From Pseudomonas sp. 21 (GTDB lineage Bacteria > Pseudomonadota > Gammaproteobacteria > Pseudomonadales > Pseudomonadaceae): 64,000 nucleotides of DNA. Every line of letters begins with the position of its first letter. Position 1 is the stretch's first letter. The translations under genes were made by a program, and so were the position numbers. Of this stretch, positions 1 through 8,420 are shown piece by piece. A model generated the notes under the pieces. That model was not told the DNA's origin and made no database searches. It saw nothing but the letters and a program-made list of their open reading frames with translations. The DNA lies in NCBI RefSeq assembly GCF_000955805.1, contig NZ_JYOA01000003.1, forward strand, positions 474,564 to 538,563, given 5' to 3'.

Positions 1-182
1 ATCAGCGCTACGGCGACGCTGGAGCAGACCAGCACGAAGAGTGTCGCCAGCCCCAGGCCGAGGGCGTTGACCATGGAACTGCTGGTGCCCAGCAGCGGGC
101 ACAGGCCGAGCAATTGCACCAGGCCGGGGTTGTTCTTCCACAGGCCCTGCAGGGCGATTTCGCGGTAGCCGGGATTACTCAT
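1..182 (-). CDS. rnfE: Electron transport complex subunit RnfE/RsxE (N-terminal part, runs off window)
   Basis: The first 60 codons of a membrane subunit of the Rnf/Rsx complex, an inner-membrane ion-linked NADH:ferredoxin-type oxidoreductase. The start [18 protein letters not shown] is followed by [15 protein letters not shown] and a hydrophobic segment, the conserved beginning of RnfE/RnfA-type proteins, which carry six membrane helices and a shared central [2Fe-2S] site. The ATG at 182 lies inside the end of rnfG (8-base overlap), so translation is probably coupled. The gene is cut by the window edge. The family call is secure; nothing can be said about its C-terminus. Confidence 0.9.
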   Translation of the reverse strand, partial: MSNPGYREIALQGLWKNNPGLVQLLGLCPLLGTSSSMVNALGLGLATLFVLVCSSVAVAL

Positions 183-810
183 GCTGGTCTCCCGAGGTGG
201 CGGGGGCGAGCAGCTCTGTCTTGTGTGCGTCGAAGTACTGCAGCGCCAGGTGCGTGGCCTTGACCACCGCGCGCGGGGTCACGGTGGCGCCGGCGAACTG
301 GTCGAACTGGCCGCCGTCCTTCCTGACGGTCCAGCCTTTGTCGCCCGGATCAGTCAGCGAACGGCCATCGAAGCCGTGCAGCCAGTCGCTCTTGCCCAGC
401 TCGATGCGGTCGCCCTGGCCGGGTGTCTCGTGGTGCGCCACGACCCGCACGCCGAGCAGGCGGCCTTGTGCGGTCACGCCCACCAGCAGCTGGATCGAGC
501 CGCCATAGCCATCCCGCGCCACGGGCTGGAGCACCACCGCCGTGGTCTGCCCCTGGAGCCGGGCGAGGTAGGCGGGCGCCGGCTCGTCGCGGCCCAGCAG
601 CTTGGGATCGAAGGCGCTGATTTCGCTCTCCAGCGGATGGTTGTCGTAGCTGCCCCTGGGCAACAGCTCCAGCACTGCGCGACCTTGGAATTCGCGCTGG
701 GCGGTGTCGATGCGCTGGGCGGTGAACTGGTGCACGGCCGCCACCACGCCAGCGGCGATCAGCGCCACCAGGCCCAGCGCCAGGAGGCTCTTGAGCAGCT
801 CGCGGTTCAT
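175..810 (-). CDS. rnfG: Electron transport complex subunit RnfG/RsxG
   Basis: A 211-residue periplasm-facing flavin subunit of the Rnf complex. One N-terminal membrane helix (about residues 8-28) anchors an FMN-binding domain. The motif [12 protein letters not shown] near residue 173 holds the threonine that, in this family, carries FMN through a phosphoester bond. [15 protein letters not shown] in mid-protein is also typical. The start ATG at 810 overlaps the rnfD stop by four bases (ATGA). Length matches the family (about 205-215 residues). Confidence 0.95.
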   Translation of the reverse strand: MNRELLKSLLALGLVALIAAGVVAAVHQFTAQRIDTAQREFQGRAVLELLPRGSYDNHPLESEISAFDPKLLGRDEPAPAYLARLQGQTTAVVLQPVARDGYGGSIQLLVGVTAQGRLLGVRVVAHHETPGQGDRIELGKSDWLHGFDGRSLTDPGDKGWTVRKDGGQFDQFAGATVTPRAVVKATHLALQYFDAHKTELLAPATSGDQHE

Positions 811-1847
811 CGATCACCTGCCTTGAAGCCTTGTTCCGGCTTCTTGTGCCCATAGGTGCGCGGCCGGGTGAAGTAGTCGAGGGTCGGCGCGGCCAGGTTC
901 ATCAGCAGCACGGCGAAGGCCAGGCCATCGGGATAGCCGCCCCAGGCGCGGATCACGTAGGTGAGCAGGCCGACGCCGATGCCGAACAGCAGCCGGCCGC
1001 GGTTGCTGGTGGCGCCGGAGACCGGGTCGGTGACGATGAAGAAGGCGCCGAGCATGGTCGCGCCACTGAACAGGTGCAGCAGTGGCGAGCCGTGGGAGTC
1101 GGAGCCCGTGCCGTTCCAGAACAACAGGCTCATGACGAACAGCCCGCCGAGCATGCCCACCGGCGCGTGCCAGGTGAACAGCTTGCGCCAGAGCAGGAAC
1201 AGCCCGCCGGCGAGGAAGGCCAGGTTGACCAGTTCCACGCCGCGTCCGCCGATGTTTCCGAAAGCGGCAGACTGCGCCAGCAGTTCTTCCATGGTCAGGC
1301 TGTGGTTGTTGCGCACCACGTCCAGCGCCGTGGCGCCGACCCAGGCGTCCGGCCCCTGGCTGGCGAAGCCGAAGATTTGTCGCAGGCCTTCGGCGAAACC
1401 GAGCGCGCTGTCCGGCGCCGGCCACTGGCTCATCTGCTGCGGGAAGGACACCAGCACCACCGCGTAGCCGACCATCGCCGGGTTGAACGGGTTCTGCCCG
1501 AGACCACCGTACAGGTGCTTGCCGAAGATCATCGCGAATACCGTGGCGACCGCGCTCAGCCACCAGGGCGAGTACGGCGGCAGGGCGAGGGCGAGCAGCA
1601 CGGCGGTGACCAGGGCGCTGCCGTCCTTGAGGAAGAAGCTCACCGGGCGGTCGCGCAGCTTGAGCATGAGTGCCTCGGTGGAGAGGGCCAGCAGGCTGCA
1701 CCAGAGCAGATTGAACAGCGTGCCGACGCCGTACAGGCCGATCAGCACCAGCGCGCCCGGTGCGCAGGCGGCCAGCAGGGTCAGCATGACCCGCTGCGTG
1801 CGGTTTGCTCCGGTGACGTGGGGCGAGCTGATGCGTGGCAGCTTCAT
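807..1847 (-). CDS. rnfD: Electron transport complex subunit RnfD/RsxD
   Basis: A 346-residue polytopic membrane protein of the Rnf complex, related to NqrB. About nine to ten hydrophobic segments are visible. The motif [13 protein letters not shown] contains the Thr used in the family for covalent FMN attachment. The frame is open one codon further (TTG at 1850), but the ATG at 1847 gives [11 protein letters not shown], the usual RnfD start, and shares its A with the rnfC stop (TGATG), a standard coupling arrangement. It passes electrons through the membrane between the RnfA/E and RnfG flavin sites. Confidence 0.95.
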   Translation of the reverse strand: MKLPRISSPHVTGANRTQRVMLTLLAACAPGALVLIGLYGVGTLFNLLWCSLLALSTEALMLKLRDRPVSFFLKDGSALVTAVLLALALPPYSPWWLSAVATVFAMIFGKHLYGGLGQNPFNPAMVGYAVVLVSFPQQMSQWPAPDSALGFAEGLRQIFGFASQGPDAWVGATALDVVRNNHSLTMEELLAQSAAFGNIGGRGVELVNLAFLAGGLFLLWRKLFTWHAPVGMLGGLFVMSLLFWNGTGSDSHGSPLLHLFSGATMLGAFFIVTDPVSGATSNRGRLLFGIGVGLLTYVIRAWGGYPDGLAFAVLLMNLAAPTLDYFTRPRTYGHKKPEQGFKAGDR

Positions 1848-4174
1848 CAAGGCGCCTCACCACTGGCGTCGGCAACGGCGCGTTCCGCGGCTTGCAGGCG
1901 CTCGCGGGCGGTGGCCAGTGCCGGGTCGCCGGCGCCTTCTCGCTCGAGCTTCTTCAGGTCGGCGCGGGCGTAGGCCAGTTCGGTCTTGGCGGCGCGCAGG
2001 GCGGCTGTCACCGGGCGCTTGTCGGTACGCACCAGGTCCGGCGGCGCCTTGCCGCTGGCGTCCTCGGTGGCATGCAGGGCGGCTTCCGCAGCGGCGAGCG
2101 TCTGGCGGATCGCTTCCAGTTCCTCGGCGGACGCACCCTCGCGCTCAGCGGCCCGCAGGGCATCGCGCTGGGCGATATAGACCAGCTTGGCCTGGCGCAG
2201 GGCAAGAACGCCGTCGACGGGCTGCCCGGTTTTCGGTTCGGTCGGCATGGCGATCCCCTGCAGTTCGTTGAGTTGGCACTCGGTGCGTTCGACGTCCGCG
2301 CGCAAGGAGGCGAGGGTGGCGCGCTGTTCGTTGCTGGGCGATTCGCCGAAGGCCTTCTCGGACTTCTTCAACTGGGCGCGGGCCATGGCGGCGTCGATCC
2401 TGGCCTTCTTCAGGGCCGCTTTGTCCGTGACGGGAGCGGCAGCCGGGGCTGGCTCCGCGCTGGTGCCTTGCGCTTCGGCAGTCGTCAGCGCGGCTTTCGA
2501 CTGTTCGGCGGCGATACGCAGTTCGGCGACCTGGCTGCGCAGTTGTTCGGTGTCGTGGGCGGCCAGTTGCTTCTCGGCTTTCCTCAGCGCGACCTGGGCC
2601 ATGCTCGCCTCGATCTTCAAGCGCTTGAGCTGGTCGGACGCATTGCCCACGGACTTCTCGGCCTTCACCCGCTCAATCACCGATTGCGCGGCCGGCGCGG
2701 CGAGGGTTTCGACCTCGGCTCGATCCTCCTGCGCGCGCGCCGCTCGCTCCTGGCGAGCCAGGCGGTCGGCGGTGCGGCGTTCTTCCTCGCGGCGCAGGCG
2801 CTCCTGGCGTTGCTCGAAGCGCAGGCGCCACTGCTCGGCCTTCAGCTGGCGCTGTTCCAGCTCGCGGATCTCGCCCTTGGACGCGCGGTAGTACTGCACC
2901 AGCGGAATGCTCGACGGGCAGACGTAGGCACAGGCGCCGCACTCGATGCAGTCGAACAGGTTGTGCGCCATCAGCTGGTCGTGGTCTTCGCCGAGGGCGA
3001 AAAAGTGCAGTTGCTGCGGCAGCAGGCTGGCGGGGCAGACCTGCGCGCAGTCGCCACAGCGGATGCAGGGCAGCGCCTGCGCCGGTGCCGGCAGCTCTTC
3101 GCGGGTGGCGGCCAGCAGGCAGTTGGCGGTCTTGATCAGCGGCACGTCCAGCGAGGGCAGGCAGTCCCCCATCAGCGGGCCGCCGAGCAGCAGGCGGTCC
3201 AGCTGCGCGTGGTCGAGGCCGGCGAAGTCCAGCAGCTCGCCCACGGGCGTGCCGATCAGCGCCTCCACATTGCACGGGCGCGCGAGTGCGGCGCCGCTCA
3301 GGGTGGTAATGCGCGAGATCAGCGGCCGCCCACGCAGCACGGCGTCGGCCACGGCCACGGCGGTGCCGACGTTCACGCAGAGCATGCCGATATCCGCTGG
3401 CAGCCCGCCGGATGGCACCTCGCGGCCGGTCAGTACCTGGATCAGCTGGCGCTCGCCGCCGGAGGGGTAGCGGGTCGGGACCGGTTGCAGGCGGATCGTC
3501 CGCTCGCCGAGGGCGGCCTGCACGGCGGCGATGGCCTCGGGCTTGTCGTCCTCGATGCCGAGCAGCACCTGCTGCGGCTGGAGGATGTGCATCAGCACTT
3601 CGATGCCTTCCACCAGTTCGGCGGCGCGCTCGCGCATCAGCAGGTCGTCGGCGCTGATGTAGGGCTCGCACTCGGCGCCGTTGATGATCAGGGTGTGCAG
3701 ATCGTCCTGGGCGCGGGAGGCCAGCTTGGCGGCGGTGGGGAAACCGGCGCCACCGAGGCCGGCGATGCCCGCCTGGCGGATGCGCTGCAGCAGTTCGACC
3801 CCGGAGAGGGACACATACGCAGGTTTGGGTTCCAGCGTCGTCCATTGCTCCGCGCCATCGCTGTCGATGATGATCGCGGGCACCCTAAGGCCGGAGCCGT
3901 GCGGATAAGGTTGCTCGCTGATCTCGACCACGGTGCCGGACGTCGGTGCATGCAGCGCGGCACTGATGGCGCTGCCGGCCTCGGCGATCAGTTGGCCCTT
4001 GAGCACGTGCTGGCCGACTTCGACACAGGGCACGGCGGGCTCGCCGATGTGCTGCTGCAGCGGCAGCACCAGGCGGCGCGGCAGCGGCGGCCGCTGAATC
4101 GGCAGGGCGGTGGATTGCTGCTTGTTGGCCGGCAACTGCAGGCCGCCGGGAAAACGCCAGACCTGCGTGTTCAT
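1847..4174 (-). CDS. rnfC: Electron transport complex subunit RnfC/RsxC with long Ala/Lys/Glu-rich tail
   Basis: A 775-residue cytoplasmic subunit that binds NADH/FMN and two [4Fe-4S] clusters. The glycine-rich flavin/NADH segment [15 protein letters not shown] lies at about 136-150. Cluster ligands are C370/373/376/380 and C409/412/415/419. After residue about 430 the protein becomes a charged, alanine-rich, coiled-coil-like tail of about 340 residues with repeated units such as [17 protein letters not shown] and [16 protein letters not shown]. Such tails occur in proteobacterial RnfC and vary in length. The ATG at 4174 overlaps the rnfB stop (ATGA) and gives [11 protein letters not shown]; the 46 in-frame codons further upstream lie inside rnfB and are rejected. 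Confidence 0.95.
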   Translation of the reverse strand: MNTQVWRFPGGLQLPANKQQSTALPIQRPPLPRRLVLPLQQHIGEPAVPCVEVGQHVLKGQLIAEAGSAISAALHAPTSGTVVEISEQPYPHGSGLRVPAIIIDSDGAEQWTTLEPKPAYVSLSGVELLQRIRQAGIAGLGGAGFPTAAKLASRAQDDLHTLIINGAECEPYISADDLLMRERAAELVEGIEVLMHILQPQQVLLGIEDDKPEAIAAVQAALGERTIRLQPVPTRYPSGGERQLIQVLTGREVPSGGLPADIGMLCVNVGTAVAVADAVLRGRPLISRITTLSGAALARPCNVEALIGTPVGELLDFAGLDHAQLDRLLLGGPLMGDCLPSLDVPLIKTANCLLAATREELPAPAQALPCIRCGDCAQVCPASLLPQQLHFFALGEDHDQLMAHNLFDCIECGACAYVCPSSIPLVQYYRASKGEIRELEQRQLKAEQWRLRFEQRQERLRREEERRTADRLARQERAARAQEDRAEVETLAAPAAQSVIERVKAEKSVGNASDQLKRLKIEASMAQVALRKAEKQLAAHDTEQLRSQVAELRIAAEQSKAALTTAEAQGTSAEPAPAAAPVTDKAALKKARIDAAMARAQLKKSEKAFGESPSNEQRATLASLRADVERTECQLNELQGIAMPTEPKTGQPVDGVLALRQAKLVYIAQRDALRAAEREGASAEELEAIRQTLAAAEAALHATEDASGKAPPDLVRTDKRPVTAALRAAKTELAYARADLKKLEREGAGDPALATARERLQAAERAVADASGEAP

Positions 4175-4725
4175 GCCGCCTGCTCCCGGTCTGTCTGGAT
4201 CAGCCGGCCCTGCGGCAGCGGCCATTTCCAGTCGGTGACGCGCACCGGCAGGTCGCGCATCTCGATGCAGTCCACCGGGCAGGGTTCCAGGCACAGGTCG
4301 CAGCCGGTGCACTCATCGACGATCACCGTGTGCATCAGCTTGGCGGCGCCGACGATGGCGTCCACCGGGCAGGCGCGGATGCACTTGGTGCAGCCAATGC
4401 ACTCGGCCTCGCGGATATAGGCCACCCGCAGCGGCGTCTCTTCGGCGGCGTCCAGCGGCAGGGGTTCTACGTCCAGCAGCTCGGCGAGAGCGGCGATGGT
4501 CGCGGCGCCGCCGGGCGGGCACTTGTTGATCGCATCGCCCCCGGCGATGGCCAGGGCGTAGGGCTTGCAGCCGGGATAGCCGCATTGGCCGCACTGGGTC
4601 TGCGGCAGCAGGTCGTTGATCTGCCCGGCGATGGGCTCAGCGGAGGCCTTTGCCCGCGCCGAAGCCTGGCGCAGCGCCACGGCGCCGGCGAGGCAAACCA
4701 GGATGATCAGCAGCGCCGCGATCAT
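4171..4725 (-). CDS. rnfB: Electron transport complex subunit RnfB/RsxB (polyferredoxin)
   Basis: A 184-residue ferredoxin-like subunit that transfers electrons between RnfC and the membrane core. An N-terminal membrane helix (residues about 2-16) is followed by the Fe-S motif [15 protein letters not shown] and two 4Fe-4S ferredoxin motifs, [12 protein letters not shown] and [12 protein letters not shown]. Length and motif order match the family. It overlaps rnfA and rnfC by four bases each, so rnfA-B-C are translationally linked. Confidence 0.96.
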   Translation of the reverse strand: MIAALLIILVCLAGAVALRQASARAKASAEPIAGQINDLLPQTQCGQCGYPGCKPYALAIAGGDAINKCPPGGAATIAALAELLDVEPLPLDAAEETPLRVAYIREAECIGCTKCIRACPVDAIVGAAKLMHTVIVDECTGCDLCLEPCPVDCIEMRDLPVRVTDWKWPLPQGRLIQTDREQAA

Positions 4726-5306
4726 GGCTTGAGCAGCCCGCTGAAGCCCATGAACGCCAGGGACATCAGCCCGGCGGTGATCATGCCGATGGCCGCGCCC
4801 TTGAATGGCTTGGGCACGTCGGCGATGGCGATGCGCTCGCGCAGGGCGGCGAACAGCACCAGTACCAGGGTGAAGCCCAGCCCGGCGCCGAAACCCTGGA
4901 AGGTGGCTTGCAGGAAGCCGAACTCGGCCTTGCGCGCGTTGAGCAGCGCCACGCCCAGCACGATGCAGTTGGTGGTGATCAGCGGCAGGAAGATGCCCTG
5001 CGTGCGGGCCAGTAGCGGGCTGGTCCTGTTCACCAGCAGTTCGGTGAACTGCACCACCACGGCGATCACCAGGATGAAGCCGATGGTGCGCAGGAATTCC
5101 ACGTCCAGCGGTTGCAGCACGTAGCGCTGCAGGATGTAGCCCAGCGCCGAGGCGAGGGTGAGGACGAAGGTGGTCGCCAGGGCCAGCGCGAGCGCCGTCT
5201 CGATCTTGCGCGACACGCCCATGAACGGGCAGATGCCGAGGAACTGCACCAGCACGAAGTTGTTGACCAGGATGGCGCTGACCAGGATCAGGGCGAGTTC
5301 GGTCAT
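4722..5306 (-). CDS. rnfA: Electron transport complex subunit RnfA/RsxA
   Basis: A 194-residue membrane protein with six hydrophobic helices and the family start [19 protein letters not shown]. The signature [14 protein letters not shown] contains one conserved Cys (about residue 25); the partner Cys is in TTNCIVLG. In the family these two help form the intramembrane iron site with RnfE. It is the first gene of the minus-strand rnfABCDGE operon; its promoter must lie in or beyond the ccdB coding end, since only 37 bases separate the two genes. Rnf/Rsx also resets SoxR in related bacteria. Confidence 0.96.
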   Translation of the reverse strand: MTELALILVSAILVNNFVLVQFLGICPFMGVSRKIETALALALATTFVLTLASALGYILQRYVLQPLDVEFLRTIGFILVIAVVVQFTELLVNRTSPLLARTQGIFLPLITTNCIVLGVALLNARKAEFGFLQATFQGFGAGLGFTLVLVLFAALRERIAIADVPKPFKGAAIGMITAGLMSLAFMGFSGLLKP

Positions 5307-5343
5307 GGCTGGCTGTCCGTGCGCAGGCGTGGGCTGATCATGC

Positions 5344-5655
5344 TCAGATTCCGCTGATCAACAGGTCGATGGCGGCGATGATCTCCAGGCGCAGGTGCGC
5401 CAGGCTGCCCACCGGCTCGCCCAGCTCGCGGCGGGCGATGCCTGCCATCTGCGGGGTCAGCAGCAGGAGCGTTTCATCGCCCACGTGCACTTCCGGCATC
5501 AGCCGGTTGATACCGGCCAGGCCCTTGGCGCGGCTGAGCGGGATCACCATGCGCGTGTTCAGCGAGGCCAGCAGGTCGCTCTGCACGTCCAGCAGCAGCG
5601 GTATCGCCTCGCGGGTGCGCGGGTTGGTGTTGCGGTAGAGGTCGAACTGCTTCAT
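5344..5655 (-). CDS. ccdB: CcdB-family toxin
   Basis: A 103-residue protein matching the plasmid-type CcdB toxin along its whole length (F-plasmid CcdB is 101 residues). Shared blocks include the N-terminal beta strand [23 protein letters not shown] and a C-terminal GI. In the family, CcdB poisons DNA gyrase through GyrA. The tail here reads LLISGI where F-plasmid CcdB has MFWGI, so the gyrase-contacting Trp is replaced by Ser. The gene follows ccdA with a one-base stop/start overlap. It may be a toxin with altered target contact or an inactivated chromosomal copy. Confidence 0.85.
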   Translation of the reverse strand: MKQFDLYRNTNPRTREAIPLLLDVQSDLLASLNTRMVIPLSRAKGLAGINRLMPEVHVGDETLLLLTPQMAGIARRELGEPVGSLAHLRLEIIAAIDLLISGI

Positions 5656-5900
5656 CAGAAGCTCCGCAATCCATCGCTGAACACGCCGGTTTCCTCGACA
5701 TGCTGGTTGTAGGTTTCGATGGCCTCGCGGTTCTGCTCCAGCCAGCGCTGGCCGAGGCGCTCCTTGACCACATCGGCCAGCGCCTCCTCCAGTACCGCCG
5801 AGAGGTTTACGTCCAGTTCACGGGCCTGTTTCAGCAGGTCGCTGTTGAGGCTCAGGTTGGTGGCTTTCTTCGGCGCCTGGGGGTCGTAGGTCGTGTGCAT
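5655..5900 (-). CDS. ccdA: CcdA-family antitoxin
   Basis: An 81-residue antitoxin with the two-part CcdA layout: an N-terminal ribbon-helix-helix region (about 13-45, ATNLSLNSDLLKQARELDVN) for DNA binding and a C-terminal toxin-binding tail (RWLEQNREAIETYNQHVEE). The ATG at 5900 is preceded by a strong GGAGGTG ribosome site; in-frame codons upstream of it lie in the promoter/operator and are rejected. It overlaps ccdB, the usual antitoxin-first order. It should repress the operon together with CcdB through the repeated site at 5918-5938. Confidence 0.88.
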   Translation of the reverse strand: MHTTYDPQAPKKATNLSLNSDLLKQARELDVNLSAVLEEALADVVKERLGQRWLEQNREAIETYNQHVEETGVFSDGLRSF

Positions 5901-5917
5901 GGGCACCTCCACGGTAG

Positions 5918-5938
5918 ATGCGCATAGGTTATGCGCAT
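5918..5938. promoter_or_regulatory. Probable ccdAB operator: two ATGCGCAT palindromes
   Basis: Two copies of the self-complementary octamer ATGCGCAT separated by AGGTT, placed 18 bases upstream of the ccdA start. Ribbon-helix-helix antitoxins bind repeated short palindromes overlapping their own promoters, so this is the likely CcdA/CcdB autoregulatory site. Position and symmetry are seen directly; the function is inferred. Confidence 0.6.
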
Positions 5939-6048
5939 TGCTTCGCGGGAACAATCTTCCCGCTCCGTAAATCGGTTGCGGTGCCAGGGGCGGCGGGAGG
6001 AATATCGGCGGCTGCCGAACCCGATCGGTTTCCCTCACGGATGTCGCG

Positions 6049-6579
6049 ATGCGCAAACCCCTGTCCGGATGCTTCACCGCCCTCTGCCTGCTGCTCTCCA
6101 GTGGCCTGGCTTCGGCCGCACCCTTCACCCGGGCTGACCTGGTTGGCTGGCCACGCATGAATGTCGCCGACTTCGCCTGCCTGCTGGAGCAGCGCACCGG
6201 TCACGCTGACGCGCAGTTCAGCTGCGCCGCCAGCAAGAAGCTGAGCAACTGGGGCGACGCCTGCCACGACACCGACCTCAGCTACGCCGGCCCGCAGTTG
6301 CCCGAGGCGCTGGCGCGCCAGCTCGACCCGCGCATCACGGCGGTGGACCTGGACTGGGAGTTCGGCCGCCTGCAATCGGTGAATGTCACCTTCGACAGGA
6401 TCATGACCGCGGAAGAAGTTGCGGACATCTTCCCCGAGGTGAACCTGGAAGACCCGACGTCACGGGAAAACCTGAGCAACGCCTCGCTGCAGGATTGTGC
6501 CGAAGACGCCTCGTGCCTCTACCTCGAAGGCTTCGAGCACCTGGGCGGCGGCGATGTGGACTGCGAGGATGCTCAGTAG
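6049..6579 (+). CDS. Secreted hypothetical protein
   Basis: A 176-residue protein of unknown function with a clear signal peptide (residues 1-23, cut likely at ASA-AP). The mature part is acidic and has six cysteines (for example DFACLL, QFSCAA, DACHD, LQDCAEDASC, DVDCED), which suggests disulphides and a periplasmic location. No family motif is recognised. It is transcribed divergently from ccdAB, and its stop overlaps the stop of the minus-strand DUF350 gene by seven bases. Codon use matches its neighbours. Confidence 0.75.
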   Translation: MRKPLSGCFTALCLLLSSGLASAAPFTRADLVGWPRMNVADFACLLEQRTGHADAQFSCAASKKLSNWGDACHDTDLSYAGPQLPEALARQLDPRITAVDLDWEFGRLQSVNVTFDRIMTAEEVADIFPEVNLEDPTSRENLSNASLQDCAEDASCLYLEGFEHLGGGDVDCEDAQ

Positions 6580-6971
6580 GTCATGCAGGCGGCGTTGAGC
6601 AGACCGATGCACAGCGAGGCGCCACCGAGGAATACGCCGTGGGCCAGGGTGTTGCTTTCGATGCCGGCCTTGAGCTCCGGCACCAGGCGCGACAGGCCGA
6701 GGAACACCAGCACCTGCACCAGCATGGCGATCACGCCCCAGATCAGCATGTCGACCAGGCTGACACTGTGGGCGATGGCGCTGGCCAGCGGCAGGGCGAA
6801 GCCCAGCAGGGTGCCGACCAGTGCCACGGCGGCGCTGATGTTGCCCTGGCGGATCAGCTGGATTTCCGCGTAGGGCGTCAGGCGGATGTAGAGGCTGGTG
6901 AACAGGCCGAACAGGCCGATGGCCGAGGCGAAGTAGGCGAGGAAATTGGGCAGGGTCTGCAGCAGGTTCAT
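6573..6971 (-). CDS. DUF350 family membrane protein (YjfL-like)
   Basis: A 132-residue protein with four hydrophobic helices (about 10-30, 45-65, 73-95, 107-128) and the DUF350 pattern: a short first helix, a polar IRLTPYAEIQLIRQGNISAAVALVG-type loop, then G-rich helices. E. coli YjfL is the familiar member. It is the last gene of a minus-strand set with a glutathionylspermidine-synthase-like enzyme, as in the E. coli yjf operon. The molecular role of DUF350 is not known. Confidence 0.85.
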   Translation of the reverse strand: MNLLQTLPNFLAYFASAIGLFGLFTSLYIRLTPYAEIQLIRQGNISAAVALVGTLLGFALPLASAIAHSVSLVDMLIWGVIAMLVQVLVFLGLSRLVPELKAGIESNTLAHGVFLGGASLCIGLLNAACMTY

Positions 6972-6981
6972 GGCGGATCCT

Positions 6982-8097
6982 TCAGACGAAATAGTGGGGA
7001 ACGAAGCGGCTGCTGTCGCGGGTGATGGCGCTGGCGTCCTCGCGGATGCCCAGGCCGGCGGCCTGGCCGTCGATCACCCAGCAGCCCAGCACGGCGTAGT
7101 TGCCGTCGTGGTTGGCCAGCGGCGCGTAGCCCTGGTAGATGCAGGGCGCGTCGGCGTGGGGGCCGTCGCTTTCCAGCTGCAGGTCGCCGGCGACGATGCG
7201 GATGTTTTCGCCCTCGCGGGAATACAGCGGTTTGCGCACGTAGGCGCCGGGGATGTCCTGGCGGTAGCTGGCGGGCAGCAGGTTGGGGTGCTGCGGGTTG
7301 AGCTTCCAGAGGATCGGCAGCATGGCCTTGCTTGACATCAGCAGCTTCCAGGCCGGCTCCAGGAAACGGATGTCACTGCGCTCCAGGTGCTCGGCGAAGC
7401 TGTCCTGCAGCAGCCATTCCCAGGGGTAGAGCTTGAAGCAGTGGCGGATGTCCTGCTCGTACTGGTCGATGAAGGTGCCGCGCCCGGCGTGATGGCCGAT
7501 GAACTCCAGCGGCAGGTAGCGCGTGGGCAGGCCGGCCTGGTGCGCGGTGTCGAGCAGGTAGAGGGCGTTGCCGGTGTCTTCCTCGTGACCGTCGATGGCG
7601 GTGAAGTGCAGCAGGCCGTCCGGGGCGATGGCCTTCCAGCGCGCGATCAGCTTCTCGTGCAGCGAGTTGAACTGGTCGGCAGCCGGGTTCACGTCGTTCA
7701 GCCATTGCCACTGCACCACGCTGGCTTCCAGCAGGCCGGTAGGGGTGTCGGCGTTGTATTCGAGCATCTTCGGCTGGCCTTCGCCGTTCCAGGCGAAGTC
7801 GAAGCGGCCGTACAGGCTCGGGTCCTGGCGGTTCCAGGAACGGATGATTTCCTCGCGGGCGCCCGGCGGCAGCCGGAAGGGCTCGAAGTGGCCGGTGCGG
7901 ATTACCCATTCCACGCACTCCAGGTAGCGCTGGTGCAGGTCTTCGCTGGCGGCCTCCAGCGTCTCGATCTGTTCGAGGCTGAATTCGTAGGCCACCGATT
8001 CGTCCCAGTACCGGCCGTCGATGCTGTGGAAGGTGAAGCCGACCGCCTCGCAGCGCTCGCGCCAGTCGGCGCGCGGCGTCATGGTCAGGCGACGCAT
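6982..8097 (-). CDS. Glutathionylspermidine synthase-like ATP-grasp enzyme (YjfC/YgiC family)
   Basis: A 371-residue protein related to the synthetase domain of glutathionylspermidine synthase, an ATP-grasp fold enzyme that joins a carboxylate to an amine. Family features seen are YWDESVAYEFSL near the N-terminus, GRFDFAWNGEGQPKMLEYNADTPTG (about 125-150, with the ENADTP-like motif), ILPILWKLNP, YVRKPLYSREGENI (about 290) and PCIYQGYAPL. The amidase domain of E. coli Gss is absent, as in YgiC and YjfC, whose substrates are not established. It overlaps the upstream gene by one stop/start (ATGA). Confidence 0.88.
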   Translation of the reverse strand: MRRLTMTPRADWRERCEAVGFTFHSIDGRYWDESVAYEFSLEQIETLEAASEDLHQRYLECVEWVIRTGHFEPFRLPPGAREEIIRSWNRQDPSLYGRFDFAWNGEGQPKMLEYNADTPTGLLEASVVQWQWLNDVNPAADQFNSLHEKLIARWKAIAPDGLLHFTAIDGHEEDTGNALYLLDTAHQAGLPTRYLPLEFIGHHAGRGTFIDQYEQDIRHCFKLYPWEWLLQDSFAEHLERSDIRFLEPAWKLLMSSKAMLPILWKLNPQHPNLLPASYRQDIPGAYVRKPLYSREGENIRIVAGDLQLESDGPHADAPCIYQGYAPLANHDGNYAVLGCWVIDGQAAGLGIREDASAITRDSSRFVPHYFV

Positions 8098-8420
8098 CAG
8101 CCGCCCCCGGAGAAGCGCGCGCCGGAGTGGCCGAAGCCGCCGCGGGTGACCAGTTGGCGCGATTGCACCTGGTAGGTCTGCGCGGTCTTCGGTCGCGAAC
8201 CGTCCTCGTAGCTCGGCCCGCGGTAGCGCCCGGAACTGCTGCCACCGCCACTGCTGCTGGTGGTGGATTCCGGCTCGCAGGCATTGGGCGTGTTGCCCCA
8301 GTCCTTCAGGCAGTCTTCGCGGTTGGCATAAAGGTCGCGGTACACCGGGTTGTGGTGCAGCACGCTGTAGAGCACCCCGCCGGTGAGCAGGGTGGTGAAG
8401 ACGATGTTGGATTTCTTCAT
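8097..8420 (-). CDS. YgiB/YjfM-like (DUF1190-related) envelope protein
   Basis: A 107-residue protein with an N-terminal hydrophobic segment (MKKSNIVFTTLLTGGVLY), then REDCLKDWGNTPNACEP with a Cys pair, a serine/glycine stretch, and a C-terminal RGGFGHSGARF. The DC...WG...AC core and GGFG tail resemble E. coli YgiB/YjfM (DUF1190), always found beside the YgiC/YjfC enzyme, which supports the call more than the weak sequence match. The ATG at 8420 overlaps the stop of the upstream gene (ATGA); the 13 codons above it are inside that gene. The glycine-rich tail could be a modification or binding site, but that is speculation. Confidence 0.65.
   Translation of the reverse strand: MKKSNIVFTTLLTGGVLYSVLHHNPVYRDLYANREDCLKDWGNTPNACEPESTTSSSGGGSSSGRYRGPSYEDGSRPKTAQTYQVQSRQLVTRGGFGHSGARFSGGG

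Noticed and set aside
4174..4312. Longer start for rnfC
   Set aside because: The extra 46 residues lie inside rnfB, and the ATG at 4174 fits a coupled ATGA junction.
1835..4420. A very long plus-strand open frame opposite rnfC
   Set aside because: It is antisense to a gene with clear Fe-S motifs and has composition typical of GC-rich shadow frames (Gly/Gln/Arg/Leu-rich, no domain).
5344..5900. CcdAB as sign of a plasmid or integrated element
   Set aside because: Flanking base composition and codon use are unchanged and no integrase, IS or repeat borders are seen; chromosomal ccdAB is common.
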